Assembly: GCF_036588685.1 (NCBI RefSeq)
Contig: NC_086376.1
Span: forward strand, 11,981,911-12,045,910
Direction: 5' to 3'
DNA length: 64,000 nucleotides
Origin: Mytilus trossulus
Lineage: Eukaryota; Mollusca; Bivalvia; Mytilida; Mytilidae
Shown here: piece by piece, positions 35,045-46,920 of the stretch
Layout: each line of letters opens with the position of its first letter
Position numbering within the stretch: the first letter of the stretch is position 1
Program-made: the position numbers and the translations under genes
The notes under the pieces: model-generated
The model's input: the letters and a program-made list of their open reading frames with translations, nothing else
What the model was told of the DNA's origin: nothing
Databases searched by the model: none

Positions 35045-35200
35045 GGAATAGAAATATGGTCACTTGGTCTTCTCCCGACCGGCAGTGAAACGCTTGCCGA
35101 AGTGGGGCGTCCGTTTGGCTGTGCGGGATGCATAAGTTCGCAGTCACGTCCGGTCAGAAGGGGGACGTTAAATCTGATGCCTCGTGTAAATGATGACATT
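35045..35200. repeat. GC-rich interspersed repeat fragment
   Basis: Much richer in GC than its surroundings, with GACCGGCAGTGAAACGC, GGATGCATAAGTTCGCAG and GGGGACGTTAAATCTGATGC. Similar text is familiar from bivalve non-coding DNA. It fits no RNA gene I know. Confidence 0.4.
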
Positions 35201-35344
35201 GTCAAAGTTTTGGGACACAGTTACATCAACATCAAAAGATAATGTACTTTATTGTGAAAACTGTGGACTATTGGTTCAAAATAAAATTCATTTCCATAAG
35301 TTGCTTTGCAACCGCTGAGGAGAGTGAGGAGACGAGTTGAGTGT

Positions 35345-35863
35345 AATCATTAATATTGATGTATTTATTTATTTATTTTAATTGAGGACCATGTTTGTTG
35401 ATCAGCAGCACTGCTAGATGTATTAAAAAACAAAGAGTTGACAGCAGATTGATTTTTCTGTGAGACATGTTTCAAATTCCATGTTCTAAGCCTATTGTAT
35501 TTTAAACCCATTGATTGAACAGTTTATAAAACAAATTCACAAAAACAACATGAATGCCATTTTCAAATTAATCAAGGACCACAACTCCTGAATGGTACAA
35601 GCGCAAATAGTCAATATCAATCTTGATCTCCATTTTTCACCAATACAATTACCATCATTTTAGACTTAAAAGCAATCATTGAAGAGGTCAGATGTTACAC
35701 AATGGGCAAATATGACAACATGACAATAAACACTTAAAAATCAAACTATACACATTATCCATAGAGAAAGTTTACAATGAACAAATAATTCATGAAATTT
35801 TCCAAATCAATTTTATAAGTATCTATTACAAAAGATGATCACTGTATATTGTTGTAAATCCCT
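35345..35863 (-). other. Probable 3' UTR of KRTCAP2
   Basis: Lies directly after the stop codon. Overlapping AATAAA signals (TTTATT on the plus strand) lie near 35355-35375 and could end the transcript; nothing closer was found. Confidence 0.45.
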
Positions 35864-38800
35864 CTAACGCTTCTTCTTTCCTGGGGTAGATTTCCCTGTT
35901 GACTGCACAGCTACAGGAGCATGCACTCTCTGAGATATCTTATTGATATAATATAAAGCCACCAGTGAAAATATGAAACTGAAATGAAAATGCAATTGTA
36001 TAAGATTTTCTTCAAGATGTACTCAACAAGTTTTACAAGTCTGTCTGATTTACTTTGAAACACTGCCTAAAGTAATTATAATATTCTGCCATACTGACAT
36101 GCATCCAGAGTTTTACTGGAAGAGCATATTTGTTTACATAAATCCTAATTGCTTTTTGAACTTTAACCATACTGAGAAACTCACAAACTCATTCTTTCTC
36201 TTGTGTGATGATAATGATTTTTATATAAGGCTGCATGTACATTTCAACTGCAAAAACTAAAATCTATCCCCAAGTAAAATACCCCAAGATGAAAAATATA
36301 TGATTTAGACATTATCTTTAAGTCACAAAAAAGCTTGTCATAACTTTGATAGCATTGTCATCCATGCCTAAAATCTGCACAATTATGATAAATGACAATA
36401 AGTATCATGCTTACCAAGTTGTTACACAAACTCTGTGTATGAGTCCAGAGGCAAACATGGCCATGGCTAAACAAAAGGCAACTAAAAATAAAGAATGTGT
36501 CATTGTTAGTAAAGACATAAATAAAATATATAGAAGTATTTATCACTGCAGATTATACAAATGTTTGCTCTTCAAACGCATTATTTTATCAACACGTGAT
36601 CTCTATCTGCATGCTAAAAATACATTTAACAAATCTGTAAGGCAATTCTTGTTGTAAAGAAAAATATCTGTCCTTGTGCAACTTTTTTTTAAAAGTATTA
36701 CAATGGTTTTTTCATTTGTCATTTGGGCCTAATTAAAAGCTATGAGGTACAAAAATGTATGGCCTTTGCTCATTGTTAAAGGCTGTAGAATGACAGATAG
36801 TTGTTAATCTCTATGTAATTTGGTCTCTTATGGAGTTATCATACCACAAGTTATGTCATTGGCAATCATACCACATCTTATTTCTAAATGAACTTGTCAG
36901 TATCCATTCATTTGTATATCTATCTCTTCAAAGTAAAAAATGTATACAAACTTCAATTAAATAATATAAATATAAATGTGTCACAGTGAAATTTGTAATT
37001 GTATAAACACTGAATGATTTGTATACATGTACATCACAAATTAAAAATAAAAAAATTGTTTTTCATTATATTCCATGTATTCAATTAATAAAATTAGGCA
37101 ATTACAAATGTATGGACCATCAAAATTATAAATGCATTTTTTATGTAAATTCTTACCTTCTGGTAAAAGTTTTGTTTGGAATCCACTTCCAAATAAGGAA
37201 GTTTCCAGATTACTAACACCCTGTTATAACTGTTAAGGAAAATATGTGCATGTTTTCTTATCTTACATCTTTTTTCCTATCTTACAAATATATGCAAACA
37301 TTAAAATCATTTTCAAAAGAACCATGTTTATGTCAGATTCAGCAAACCAGATTTTCCTACATGAACATAAAATTTGGCAAATCTGGACCTAAAAACAGAA
37401 TCAGGTAAAAAAATCAATCTTTGGTTATTCCAATGACTTTCCAAAAACTACTTTCAAAAGGTGTATGTACATGTAGTCTTGTTTCTTTAAATTCTAAGTA
37501 TCACAAGATTTTCATTTCCAAACCATTTCAAGATACTTGTATTGCATGGAAATCCCCTTAGGTATGATTTTACACTACCTAAAGATCTATAAATAATCAG
37601 CAATAAAAGCTACAATTGTGAGATTCAAAGTTTAACCTTCTTTTGATCATAGGAAACAACATATCTAAATCTGATTTGGTCAAAGTTGTCTTTATAAGTT
37701 ATAGCATGAACAATGCTTTTAGTATAAAATAAATGGGAAATATGTGTCCATGGATACACAGATGATGCTCCTGATTGCCTATAACATTATAGAGAGAAAT
37801 AACTTAGAACTGTAAAACCCTTTAAGGGATGCTGCCAAAATATGTACAGCATCTGAGTGTTGTGGTAATAAGCATTGTGTATATGTTTCATTATATTAGG
37901 TTGAGGGCCGAGGCCCCTTAAAAGAGGGGCTAAAGGTTCCAGAGGGACAGTCAAACTCATAGATCAAAAATAAACTGACAACGACATAGCTAAAAATGGA
38001 AAAGACAAACAATAGTACACATGACACAATATAGAAAACAAAAAAATAAGCAACACAAACCCCACCAAAAACTAGGGGTGATCTCAGGTGCTCTGGGAGG
38101 GAAAGCAGATCCTGCTCCACACATGGCACTCATTAACAACGACAATGGAAACAAATTCATCAATGTTTCCTTAAGTAATGGGCATTACCCAAGAACAGTA
38201 AATGTGATGCCACTGTATTTCAAAAATTCAAACTTTATCTGTGGTAATAAGCATGGTGTATACCTTTCTAAATATTTGTTGGAGGCAAACTGAATTTAAG
38301 AGAATGGAAACCAATTTTGGGCATAAGGATGCCAATGTGTGTAAATGTACAGCATCACACAGACAACAAGGGTTAAACTTAATGCCCTCACTGCTACGTA
38401 GGGGTAATAAAGAAATTACTTTACACTTATTAAAGGGCTATAACTCATCAATAATAAAAGCTTCAATTATGAAATTGGAACTTGACCTTCATGTAGTCAC
38501 AGGAAATAACATATTAATTAATTTTAAAAGATTTTCTCAAACCGTTTGTAAGTTATTGCACAAACACTGTTTAACAGCTGCCGTCCTACCTAGCTATTCA
38601 TTCTATTGAATAAATTGTTTGCTTAAATTCAGTAAAGAGACAAAGACAGGAAAGGATACAGTCAAGACAAACATGAACACCATGCTACCAAGTAAACCTC
38701 CTAGTATTGTCATATATTCTGTAGCTGCCAATTGTTGTTTGAACATCTGCATAACAGCAAACATCGACATACCAAGTGTCAGAGAAATCACACTAGAAAT

Positions 38801-41032
38801 TACTGGTGATAACCCTGAAATATAATAAACAAATTCATGAAGTGTGTATTTCTGTAATATCACACAGTACAAAAATTATAAACTTGTATTATAATGTGGG
38901 ATTTTCAAATTTTGTATTTTGTTAAATTAAAGATGTACATGTACATAACAAAATTCATAATAAATACTTTTCAACTTTTTAATAATGTCTTTTCAGCTGG
39001 TTAATGGATATAGTATCAGGGCTCATTTGCCCAAAAAACACATTCTCCTGCTTTCACTTTCGCACCCTTCATGTTTGCACTCAATGTGTGTTTGCACCCT
39101 GTTTGTACTGAATATTCAGAATATATCTTAAATAAGGATTTGGTTGTTTTTTTCATTGTCTCAAAATAAAATGAGATCAAAGGGGCCAAACAATTATCTT
39201 TCATGTTTTTCAATTTAAAATCCTAAATGTTTTAATCGTTACCAAGCTAAATATATGCAGTATATATATATATATATATACATCAAAGCAAGTTAAAACA
39301 TCAATCATGATTTTCAAACACACAACAATAATATTGAATAAAATGAATTTGAGGTGCAAACATGTAGTGTGCAAAAGTGTATTAGTTCTGAGCAGACCTG
39401 ATATCATGAATATATATAAAGTGTACATGGTGTATGCAAAAATATATGACAAACCCGACATGTAAACATAAAGAACAAATTTTATGTATGCTAAAAACAG
39501 AAAAACAATTGCTATTGATCTCCAGTATGTATGTATGTATTTGAGATTCCGCCAATTTATACGCACCCCTTGATTGACTGCAAGAGTACAGCTGATCCTT
39601 GTACACTCCCTAAGGATTAATTGAGATGTGCCCTTTACAATATTATCCCACCACCAGAACAATCCCCACCCAAGGGAGCGTGTAGGAAACCGGGAAGTCT
39701 GTTTTTATGGTGGATAAAGCAGAAGTTCTCGGAGAGAACCACCGGGCCACTAGGTGGAAACAGACAAACCAAAGAGATATCAGAAGATTGATCTCCAGGT
39801 CAAAGTAGGGGACACCTTTGACCAACCGAGGCCCCCAAAGTACCCATTCTAGTTTAAACTCCGGTCTGGGTACCAGAGATGTGTGTAAGAGGGTGAAAAT
39901 TACCCTTCTGATGTACTGATATTTTAAACGACCTGAGTAAGAATCGAACTCGGGACCTTCAGCACTGTAGCCATAGGTCTTAACCACTAAATTACAAACT
40001 CACACAAGCAGTGGAAATTAACCCAGAAATTTTTTGGCAGAAGTCTCAGAGACAGAGTTAGTTGCGGAACCGTAGCTTTTTTAGGTCCTTATGTTATTCT
40101 TTTGACTATTTGTGGTACGCAAAATAAAAAAAATAAAAAGGACCATAAGAGTTACAGTTAAGGTTCATGTGGACCCTATGGCTAAAATGGCCGTATTTTA
40201 ACCTCAAAATTTACTCTGAGTACAGACAAACCTGCGCATCTGTAAAACATTTCAGGCATAGCATGCCCTAGATAAATGAATTTTTAGTATGTTTTATGTT
40301 TTAGAAAAATAAAAACTTACCAGGATTTTGCCGTGCACTTTTTTTCATTCCTCCAGAAGGTGCCAAAATAAACTAAGTTGGGAAACAGGTTTGAGAACTT
40401 CCCCACAGGTAAAAATAAAAGTGAGCATTTTTAATTGACATGGACATTAGATGGACACTAGATACCTGACAATAATTGGTTATTTAAACTGTGTACCTGA
40501 GTGGACCATATCAAGGTAAACTCAACTGTTTGTTAATTTTATCATCTTCTGCAGAGACGAAAAAAAGTGTACGGCAAAATCCAGTTAAGTTATAAATTTT
40601 CTAAATCATACAATGCATTTGAATTCTATTTATCTAGGGCATGCCATGCCTTAAAACTTTTTCAGATGCACAGGTTTGCCTGTACTCAGAGAATATTTTA
40701 AGGTGAAAATACGGCCATTTTAGCCATAGGGTCCACATGAACCTTAAAAGTAAAACAGAAACAGGCACTTGCTTCTATCCATAGGAGGTAGCAGTTAGTA
40801 ATCATCAAAAATCTGATGGATTACTGGATACCATAAGAAGAAGGTCGACTATCCATATTTGGATAGTAGACCTTCCTGTGGATAGAAACAAGTGCCTGTG
40901 AAAACAGCAGAGTACGATTCATCTATACATATAGATTATCCGCATGCAGCGAAACCCTACACCAGAGTCACTGTCCTAGGAGATATAACTGTTATAATTT
41001 GCAAAGTATAAACTGATTTAATGTTTACCCAT
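35864..41032 (-). CDS. KRTCAP2: Keratinocyte-associated protein 2, oligosaccharyltransferase subunit, five exons
   Basis: Minus-strand exons: 41032-41029 (ATG G), 38814-38660, 37220-37157, 36481-36415 and 35978-35864 with the stop. Phases 1, 0, 1, 2 agree at every junction and give 134 residues, about the length of human KRTCAP2. Conserved text includes MQMFKQQLAATEYMTI, GGLLGS, NLETSLFGSGFQTKLLPE, MFASGLIHRVCVTT, CFIFSLVALYYINKIS and a basic C-terminus ending GKKKR. The protein is a small multi-pass ER membrane subunit that links the STT3A-type oligosaccharyltransferase to the translocon for co-translational N-glycosylation. Acceptors are tttcag, aacag, ttttag and tttcag. Donors are gtaaac, gtatcc (weak), gtaaga and gtaagc. 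Exons 2-5 are nearly certain. The tiny first coding exon is chosen for its phase and strong start context (GCAAAATGG); another first exon is possible. Confidence 0.92.
37590..38595. repeat. Repeats in KRTCAP2 intron 2
   Basis: 37905-38150 is a minus-strand copy of the Penelope-like 3' repeat (CAGAGGGACAGTCAAACTC, GGTGATCTCAGGTGC). On either side lie two diverged copies of a different repeat, 37595-37730 and 38430-38590, sharing AATAAAAGC, GAAACAACATAT/GAAATAACATAT and AAGTTAT words. Confidence 0.6.
39258..39280. repeat. (TA)n microsatellite
   Basis: Simple TA repeat in KRTCAP2 intron 1. Confidence 0.85.
39590..40005 (-). mobile_element. tRNA-derived SINE
   Basis: Minus-strand reading has a Pol III A box (TAGTGGTTAAGACC at 39989-39976) and a B box (GAGTTCGATTC at 39951-39941) about 25 bases apart, as in a tRNA. 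A GC-richer unrelated body of about 350 bp follows. It lies in KRTCAP2 intron 1 in the same orientation as the gene. The 3' end is not sharply defined. Confidence 0.72.
40162..40743. mobile_element. 582-bp foldback MITE flanked by TTAA
   Basis: Ends GGTTCATGTGGACCCTATGG and its reverse complement. TTAA directly follows each end (40158-40161 and 40744-40747). The inverted arms are long, about 200 bp (GGCCATTTTAGCCATAGGG, GCATGCCCTAGATAAAT on both sides). A TTAA target fits piggyBac or Kolobok transposases. It lies in KRTCAP2 intron 1. Confidence 0.88.
40756..40897. repeat. 140-bp inverted repeat
   Basis: ACAGGCACTTGCTTCTATCC pairs with GGATAGAAACAAGTGCCTGT, and further inner pairs (GACTATCCATA/TTTGGATAGT) make a near-complete hairpin. 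It sits 9 bases from the TTAA-flanked MITE. Confidence 0.8.
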
Positions 41033-41254
41033 TTTGCCTTTTCAACTTTTGCAATAAAATGGTAAAATTGCTTGCGTGGCCGGCTTGACGATCTAACGAA
41101 GTTATCTTTTCTTGGCTAATGGAAATGTTGTACAATCCCGGAATGGACAACAGGATGCGTATTTTAACATATTTGTATAATTTTAGATTTGACAAAAGAA
41201 AATTGTGTTATTCTGTATCAAACGGCTTTTTAAAATATAAATGTGAGTAAAATT

Positions 41255-41916
41255 ACCATTATAGACAATAGACAATAGACAATATTTTATTCGCACAAAC
41301 ACATTTACATTAAAAATGGTTATGGCATACAAAATTAAGACAATAAACTTACAATAGTTAAATTGATTACAATTATATTAGAGTGACAGTGGTATTCACA
41401 GCAAAGAAGAAAAAAGGCTATAAATATCAACAGTTAACACATTATTAATGTTCATGAACAATTGAAAAAAGAACACAAACAAAAATTAGGTTGGCATTGC
41501 ATATTAAAAGAAATACAAGTTATACAGATGTTCTTAATAAAAGACAATCATTAATATACTTTATGGTGATTTTTATAATGACTGGTAGACTGCTATTTAA
41601 AAGTACAGTCAAATGCTTAAGTGTTATAGTGGACTGCAATTTAATAAAATTGAAATTAAGATTTTTATTAATATTTTGTATACAGTATAGGTATCCTTTA
41701 ATGATGTATAGCATGGACAGATTGAGAAGAAATGGTATTCATCCTCAATTTCTTGTCTGTTACAGGATAAGCAAATGCGTTTACTTCTTTCAATGTTGGT
41801 ATAGCGCCCTCTTATAATAATTATATAAATGTACAGTTGTCTGATGTGTTTTAAAGTGTCTCATAAGTCTATTCTAAGGCTGCATATTTGATATTTGTTT
41901 GTATTATGAATTGTTG

Positions 41917-41947
<31 letters not shown>

Positions 41948-42122
41948 TGATCAGATGTGACACTATAATAAAATAATAATTTATTTATTTATCATTTATG
42001 TATTTCTAATTTGTCTGTGTATTGCATATGCTATTGTTTATAATGATATTGTTTGTATGCTATATGGCGGGCCTCCTGGGGCCCTAATTTGGTCTCAATA
42101 AAAATATTATATTCTATTGTAA
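41255..42122. repeat. Interspersed repeat with inverted AATAAA ends
   Basis: Starts CAATAGACAATATTTTATT and ends AATATTATATTCTATTG, an imperfect inverted pair. Each end carries an AATAAA-like word. A GC-rich patch (GGCGGGCCTCCTGGGGCCC) precedes the right end and a (TA)n run lies at 41919-41943. The frame of 108 codons inside has no recognisable content. It lies just upstream of KRTCAP2. Confidence 0.5.
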
Positions 42123-42759
42123 CACTGAGTATTCTATAACTTGTACGTTATAAAAAAAAGTGTTTACGTTGTTTATTCAAAATGATTTTTCGAATGACTT
42201 TGACACAGTGATTAAAAATTGAAATATGTCATAAATTGTTTAGATGAAAACCAACATAAAATACGACAAATTAAGCACATAAACTAAGATTTTTAAATAT
42301 GTGAGTAAGTGCCCCCTCCCCCTTCAAGTAAGTGGGCCTTCTTCAATCGATTTTGATCGTTTTAAATTTCTTAATCCTTTTAATTGAATCAGTTTCAGTT
42401 AACTTTCACTTATCATTGTGAAGATTTTTTTTTAGACCTTTTAAAAATGAATTCTATCATTTGTGATCGAAGAAATTCATCATTATCATCTTTTATTTTG
42501 GGATTTGACATATTATTGATTTTCTCAGAATCAAAATGTGTGCAGGGATTTGGGATGATATTCTCACTGAAATGCATATATTATTAATCGAAAATCATTT
42601 TTTTAAGGATTTGTGATTTGTTAAACTGCCTTGAACACATGTAAAATGATAAACATTCAAAATTTGTTTAACTCAGTTTGCATTCCAATGCTGTTGTGTT
42701 TAAAGCTTTTCATAGCTAAAAACAACTTCTACACAGAGAAAAAATCATGCAACACCTCC
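42123..42759. other. AT-rich DNA, nothing recognised
   Basis: No supported gene, RNA or repeat. Confidence 0.4.
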
Positions 42760-42895
42760 AGAAGGACGCCTCCGGATGCGGGAGTTTCTCGCTGTATGGA
42801 CGACCCATTGGTTGCATTCGGCTGTTGTCTGTGCTATGATCGAGTTGTTGTCTCTTTGACACATTCCCCATTTCCATTCTCAATTTCAACTATAA
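42760..42895 (+). repeat. Best copy of the GGCTGTTGTCTG repeat family
   Basis: AGGACGCCTCCGGATGCGGG, CGACCCATTGG, TTCGGCTGTTGTCTG and GACACATTCCCCATTTCC. The other copies at 10585 and 15005 lack the first half. Confidence 0.75.
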
Positions 42896-42989
42896 AAAAT
42901 CCTTCTAGAAATACCAAATATTACATCGTTTGTCACGTGGCAATAGCCGTTGATTAATAATATGACAAATGTAGCCTTTTGTTGAGATC

Positions 42990-43080
42990 AATACGAGGTG
43001 ATATCGACTTAGAGAAGCTTGTCGATTCTCGGACCTCGTCCTCAGGCCATATGCTTCTCTAAGGTCGATATAGCCTTGAA
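42990..43080. repeat. Hairpin of about 80 bp
   Basis: GATATCGACTTAGAGAAGC and GCTTCTCTAAGGTCGATAT are inverted around a GC-rich loop (CTCGGACCTCGTCCTCAGG). It may be a degraded foldback element. Confidence 0.65.
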
Positions 43081-43184
43081 AAGACCTCACACGAAGGCTG
43101 TAATTGTATATGGTACATCTCACTTCGATAGAGATTTATGGCCCTTTACCTTCATTCATGGTTCATTTAGGGAGCTACCATTTG

Positions 43185-43415
43185 ATTTTTAGGGGGGGGG
43201 GGGGGGGGCTAGGATGGAAAATTTTGTCCTGAATTTTGTTTTAGTCTGTCCTGCCTTTTTATTTTTCACTTTGTTCGGTCCTGCTTTTTTTTTAGTTTAT
43301 CCTGACTTTTTTTTACCTTATTGTCGTCCTGACTTTTTTTTTACAAGTGTCTCATCCTGCCTTTTTTTTTTACTCAAAACTCCTGTCCTGCCTATTTTGT
43401 TCCAATTTCATTGTT
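43185..43415. repeat. G run followed by degenerate TCCTGCCTTTTTTT tandem repeat
   Basis: A 15-20 base G run is followed by about eight units of roughly 27 bases, each built on TCCTG(C/A)CTTTTTTT. Low-complexity; open frames here are artefacts. Confidence 0.8.
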
Positions 43416-43604
43416 TGTGAAATTATAATATCGATTATTGAAAGCGATCCATTTTAACTATAGATGCGATGAATTATCACAGTTAGTGCAGTCATTTCTG
43501 ATGTGGAATTTTCGAAGATGCAAGGAATTTTTATTGTAGAATTATGTGATAAATGCACTTGAAACAAATGAAAAAACTTAGTTGATGACTTTAGAATTTA
43601 TTGA

Positions 43605-43965
43605 AATAAATAAATTTTGTGTATTTACTGTCTTCTGATTGGTTAAAATTATTAGTTTTATTTTCAATGTTGCCAATTTTAATGGCGACACGCTCACTCT
43701 GACGTTGTGTATCCATACGCCAACATGTGCGTACATTGTTATTGTCAAGATAAATAATATAAAAAGTTCTTTGAGCCTCATTTTTGATAGAAATTTATTT
43801 ATAATGAATGGCAATAATTTATTTTGATTTTATTGAACCATAAAACTAATTTTTTACTCTTCACATTTTACATAATCCGCTTCGCGGATTATTCAATGTG
43901 AACAAGAGTCAAAAATTAGTTTTATGGTTCAATAAATTCAAAATAAATAATAGCCATTCATTAAA
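43605..43965. repeat. Insertion in copy A with strong hairpin
   Basis: Absent from the matching place in copy B. Contains a near-perfect palindrome centred near 43882: ATTGAACCATAAAACTAATT pairs with its reverse complement, and the tip is AATCCGCTTCGCGGATT. The left half (43610-43790) does not fold. No clear target duplication. Confidence 0.7.
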
Positions 43966-45116
43966 TACAAACTCTTCATTCTTTATCAAATATATAGCTT
44001 TTCAAACTTGTAACAAAAACGCTTCTCAAAATGTCATATTGTATTCTTCAAATTACGTTTTTCCTTGATTTAAAAAAAAATTAAAAAATATTTTTGTATT
44101 TTTTGGAAGTCAAAGATTGATATGGCGGAGTTAAGTGCAGTCTGTGTAAAATAGAGACGAGTACATTTGAGGACGTTATCTTCCACGCAATAAATACACT
44201 TGCGCACAGAGAAATATGAATCTTGAAACGCAATGGTGACAGAAAAGCTTATAAAAGATTAACTTTCCCAGTTGTACCCTCAACTGCTTCAATTTCCATA
44301 TTCTGAAAAAGACAGTTTTGGTAGAATAAATGTTCTTGACTCGATTATTGCTTGCATGATTTTTACTGTATAAAGTGAAACGGTATGTGACATAAATTAT
44401 CCACAGTCATTGAAACATGAAATGTAATTAAGGTGTGTGGGCGACCTTTTTTGTTTGCATTGGTACGCGAAGTAGAGCACTCTTGATACAAAAAAAATAT
44501 CCGTAATGGACAGCTCGATACCAGAGGAGGATTAAGGGGGACAGGGGGTTCCCCCTTTTTGGGAAAACATTTGGTTACTTTTATATGGAATCACTGGAGC
44601 GGGCTCCCTCTTAGGCAGTCATTGGACCTACTTATAAAAATTTCTAGATCCGCGAGTAGATACTACCACAGAGGTCAAACAATGCACATTTGTGTAATTG
44701 TACACGACATGCATGCTACAATTCATGTTTGATGATCTTAGACCCTTTGGACCTCTATGTAGGCTATTATGGTAACTTGGTTAAAAATCCCAAAACTGGA
44801 TATAAGGTTAGATTCAGCATGTCAGTGAACCCCAAATATCCATAAGGTCTTTTGTCTATAAATTTGGAGACCACAAACTTGAAAAAGGGACCAAAAATAT
44901 AAAAATGCATGCATGGGATACATTTTTTATTGAAGGCATGACTGTAAATATCTTATTCTGGGGTCTCACTGGGGGTGGGGGTCTGATCCCTGATACCGCT
45001 TACTGCTTTGTCAGATTCCCGTATCCCGCTTTTACTATGCAGTTCTCATTTTTTTAAATTTCCCGTGTCACGCTTTACTTTATTTCTCGTTTTCACGACA
45101 CAATCATTTGACTTTC

Positions 45117-45228
45117 ACGTGTCACGCTTACAAAAAAATCTGCAATTCCGCGTCACGCTTACAAAAAAATCTGCAATTCCGCGTCACCCTTACAAAAAAA
45201 TCTGCAATTCCGCGTCACGCTTATACCC
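45117..45228. repeat. Three-unit tandem repeat in copy A
   Basis: CTTACAAAAAAATCTGCAA plus TTCCGCGTCAC, about 30 bases, occurs three times in a row. Copy B has a single related unit. Confidence 0.85.
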
Positions 45229-45329
45229 CAACGCGACCCACTATTCTACTCTTTTCAGACTCATATTAAGCCCATTATACATATGTTAAAAAAGTGTGTT
45301 TTTATCCATTTTTATCCCGTCTCGCTTCG

Positions 45330-45530
45330 GTTTGAGCCACAGATAGATAAGATGTCATATGTGACAATGAGACAACTCTCCATCCGAGTCACAATTTATA
45401 AAAGTATACCTTTATACGTCAAAATACGGTCTTCAACATGGATTCTTGGCCCACACGGAACAGCAAGTTATAAAGGGCCCCATGCAGTGTAAAACCTTTT
45501 AAACGGGAAAACCAACGATTCAATCTATAT
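45330..45530 (+). repeat. Embedded interspersed repeat (TCTCCATCCGAGTCAC family) in copy A
   Basis: GACAACTCTCCATCCGAGTC, GGTCTTCAACATGGATTC, AACAGCAAGTTATAAAGGG and AAACGGGAAAACCAACGATT. The inverted counterpart is at 49650-49830 in copy B, so it was inside the transposon before the two copies arose. A related free copy is at 58480-58660. Confidence 0.75.
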
Positions 45531-46059
45531 CAAGATGTACGTAATTAGTGGTGAAGTGTCATGAAAAAGGATAAAAAAAACCCAAGGATATGGAAATGGA
45601 TAATAAAAAAACAATGATAAAGATCCCTATCGCGATTTATAAGAATTAAATGGAATACATTTGAAATAAATGTTATTTCTATTGAATTTATTTACAGTGT
45701 TTTAAAACCAGACTTTCCTCCGTAAGTTAAATTTTTCAAATCCGTCTCTTACCTCATCTATTGTTTGGGGAAGTCGGCTAAATGAAGGCTTTATAGCTAA
45801 TTTCCTAATTGCATGTATTTAGCAAAACCTTGATTGACTTGCTTGTTAGTTTGTATAATTGTTTATGATATATATTTTTTTTTATATCTATTACAGCGTA
45901 TTTTTTTAAGCATGTAAAGCAAGACTTTAGTTAGCGAGCTTGCTTTGTTTTTTTTGTACAATCATTATGATAACACCCAATTTAATTCAAATATAATAAT
46001 TATATAAATACAGGTTAAACTATGCCGATGGCGATACATATTGTTTAAATATGTCACAG

Positions 46060-46420
46060 TAATCTTTTTTACAAAGTTTGTATAAACAATTATACAAACT
46101 AAAAAAGTATATGTTAAGAAACACATAATACTAATAAAACAAAGTCAGAGATGCGAACGGGTTTTTTTTTCGCGCCTATATCCAAATAGCTGTGAAATGT
46201 ATACCAAAATAGGTGAATATTTAGGACATTGTTTAAATATGTATCGCCATCGGCATAGTTTAACCTGTATTTATATAATTATTATATTTGAATTAAATTG
46301 GGTGTTATCATAATGATTGTACAAAAAAAAAACAAAGCAAGCTCGCTAACTAAAGTCTTGCTTTACATGCTTAAAAAAATACGCTGTAATAGATAAAAAA
46401 ATAAATATATATCATACAGT
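46060..46420. repeat. Nested inverted duplication inside copy A
   Basis: 46226-46420 is the inverted copy of 45885-46065 (TTTAAGCATGTAAAGCAAG, ATTATGATAACACCCAATTT). 46095-46230 is the inverted copy of 46665-46795 (GAACGGG, GATATAGGCGCGAA, GGTGAATATTTAGGAC). Copy B has each segment only once. Confidence 0.85.
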
Positions 46421-46920
46421 GAAAACGCGCCGCATATACAATAATGATGAATCGCTCTACAGTGAAAATGAAAGTATCATTATTCGACAGTAAACATGAC
46501 TCGCATAAAGAAAGCATCATAGTGGATTTCAGTTCAATATGAAGAAACTGAATGACAAAACCTATTCTACGTTATACAACTTTAATAATTGTGTTGAAAT
46601 GGATATTTGTTCTGCAACACCACCTTACCTGTTAGTTATAAAACACTTGCACGATCTGTTCGTGAAATGTCCTAAATATTCACATATTTTGGTATATATT
46701 TCACAGCTATTTGGATATAGGCGCGAAAAAAAAACCCGTTCGCATCTCTGACTTTGTTTTATTAGTATTATGTGTTTCTTAACATATACTTTTTAACTTA
46801 TTTTCTTCATTTTCTTCAAAAATATAAAAAAAATCGTCTGTTTATTTATCATTCTACATAAAAAAATTCTGGCATATACAGTAAAAATGATATTTTAGGA
46901 TCCGCACTTTACATACACTG

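Larger units (their letters stand above)
43428..46920 (-). mobile_element. Composite TIR transposon, copy A (truncated, rearranged)
   Basis: This is the inverted counterpart of copy B (48610-51306). Its right end reads GCACTTTACATACACTG, the same TIR as copy B. Similarity runs through nearly the whole length to the ATATCGATTATTGAAAGCG block, but the final 230 bp and the second TIR are missing. Against copy B it has a foldback insertion (43605-43965), about 280 extra bases near 44100-44380, a 3-unit tandem expansion near 45117 and a nested inverted duplication (46060-46420). No transposase is recognisable; it looks non-autonomous. Confidence 0.85.

Noticed and set aside
35045..35200. GC-rich patch considered as a structural RNA gene
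   Set aside because: No match to 5S, tRNA, snRNA or other RNA folds that I can recognise; it resembles a dispersed repeat.
39210..39662. 150-codon minus-strand frame
   Set aside because: It combines the 3' part of a SINE with a TA microsatellite inside KRTCAP2 intron 1; composition is not protein-like.
40310..40350. Alternative first exon for KRTCAP2 with a strong CTG|GTAAGT donor
   Set aside because: The phase would fit, but it lies in the arm of a TTAA-flanked foldback MITE, and the 41029-41032 start has a better start context. It remains a weaker alternative.
44950..45290. 93-codon frame in copy A
   Set aside because: It owes its length to a three-unit 30-bp tandem expansion absent from copy B.
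46539..46751. 70-codon frame shared by both transposon copies
   Set aside because: The two versions differ mainly by amino-acid-changing substitutions and have different C-termini, so there is no sign of selection for the protein.
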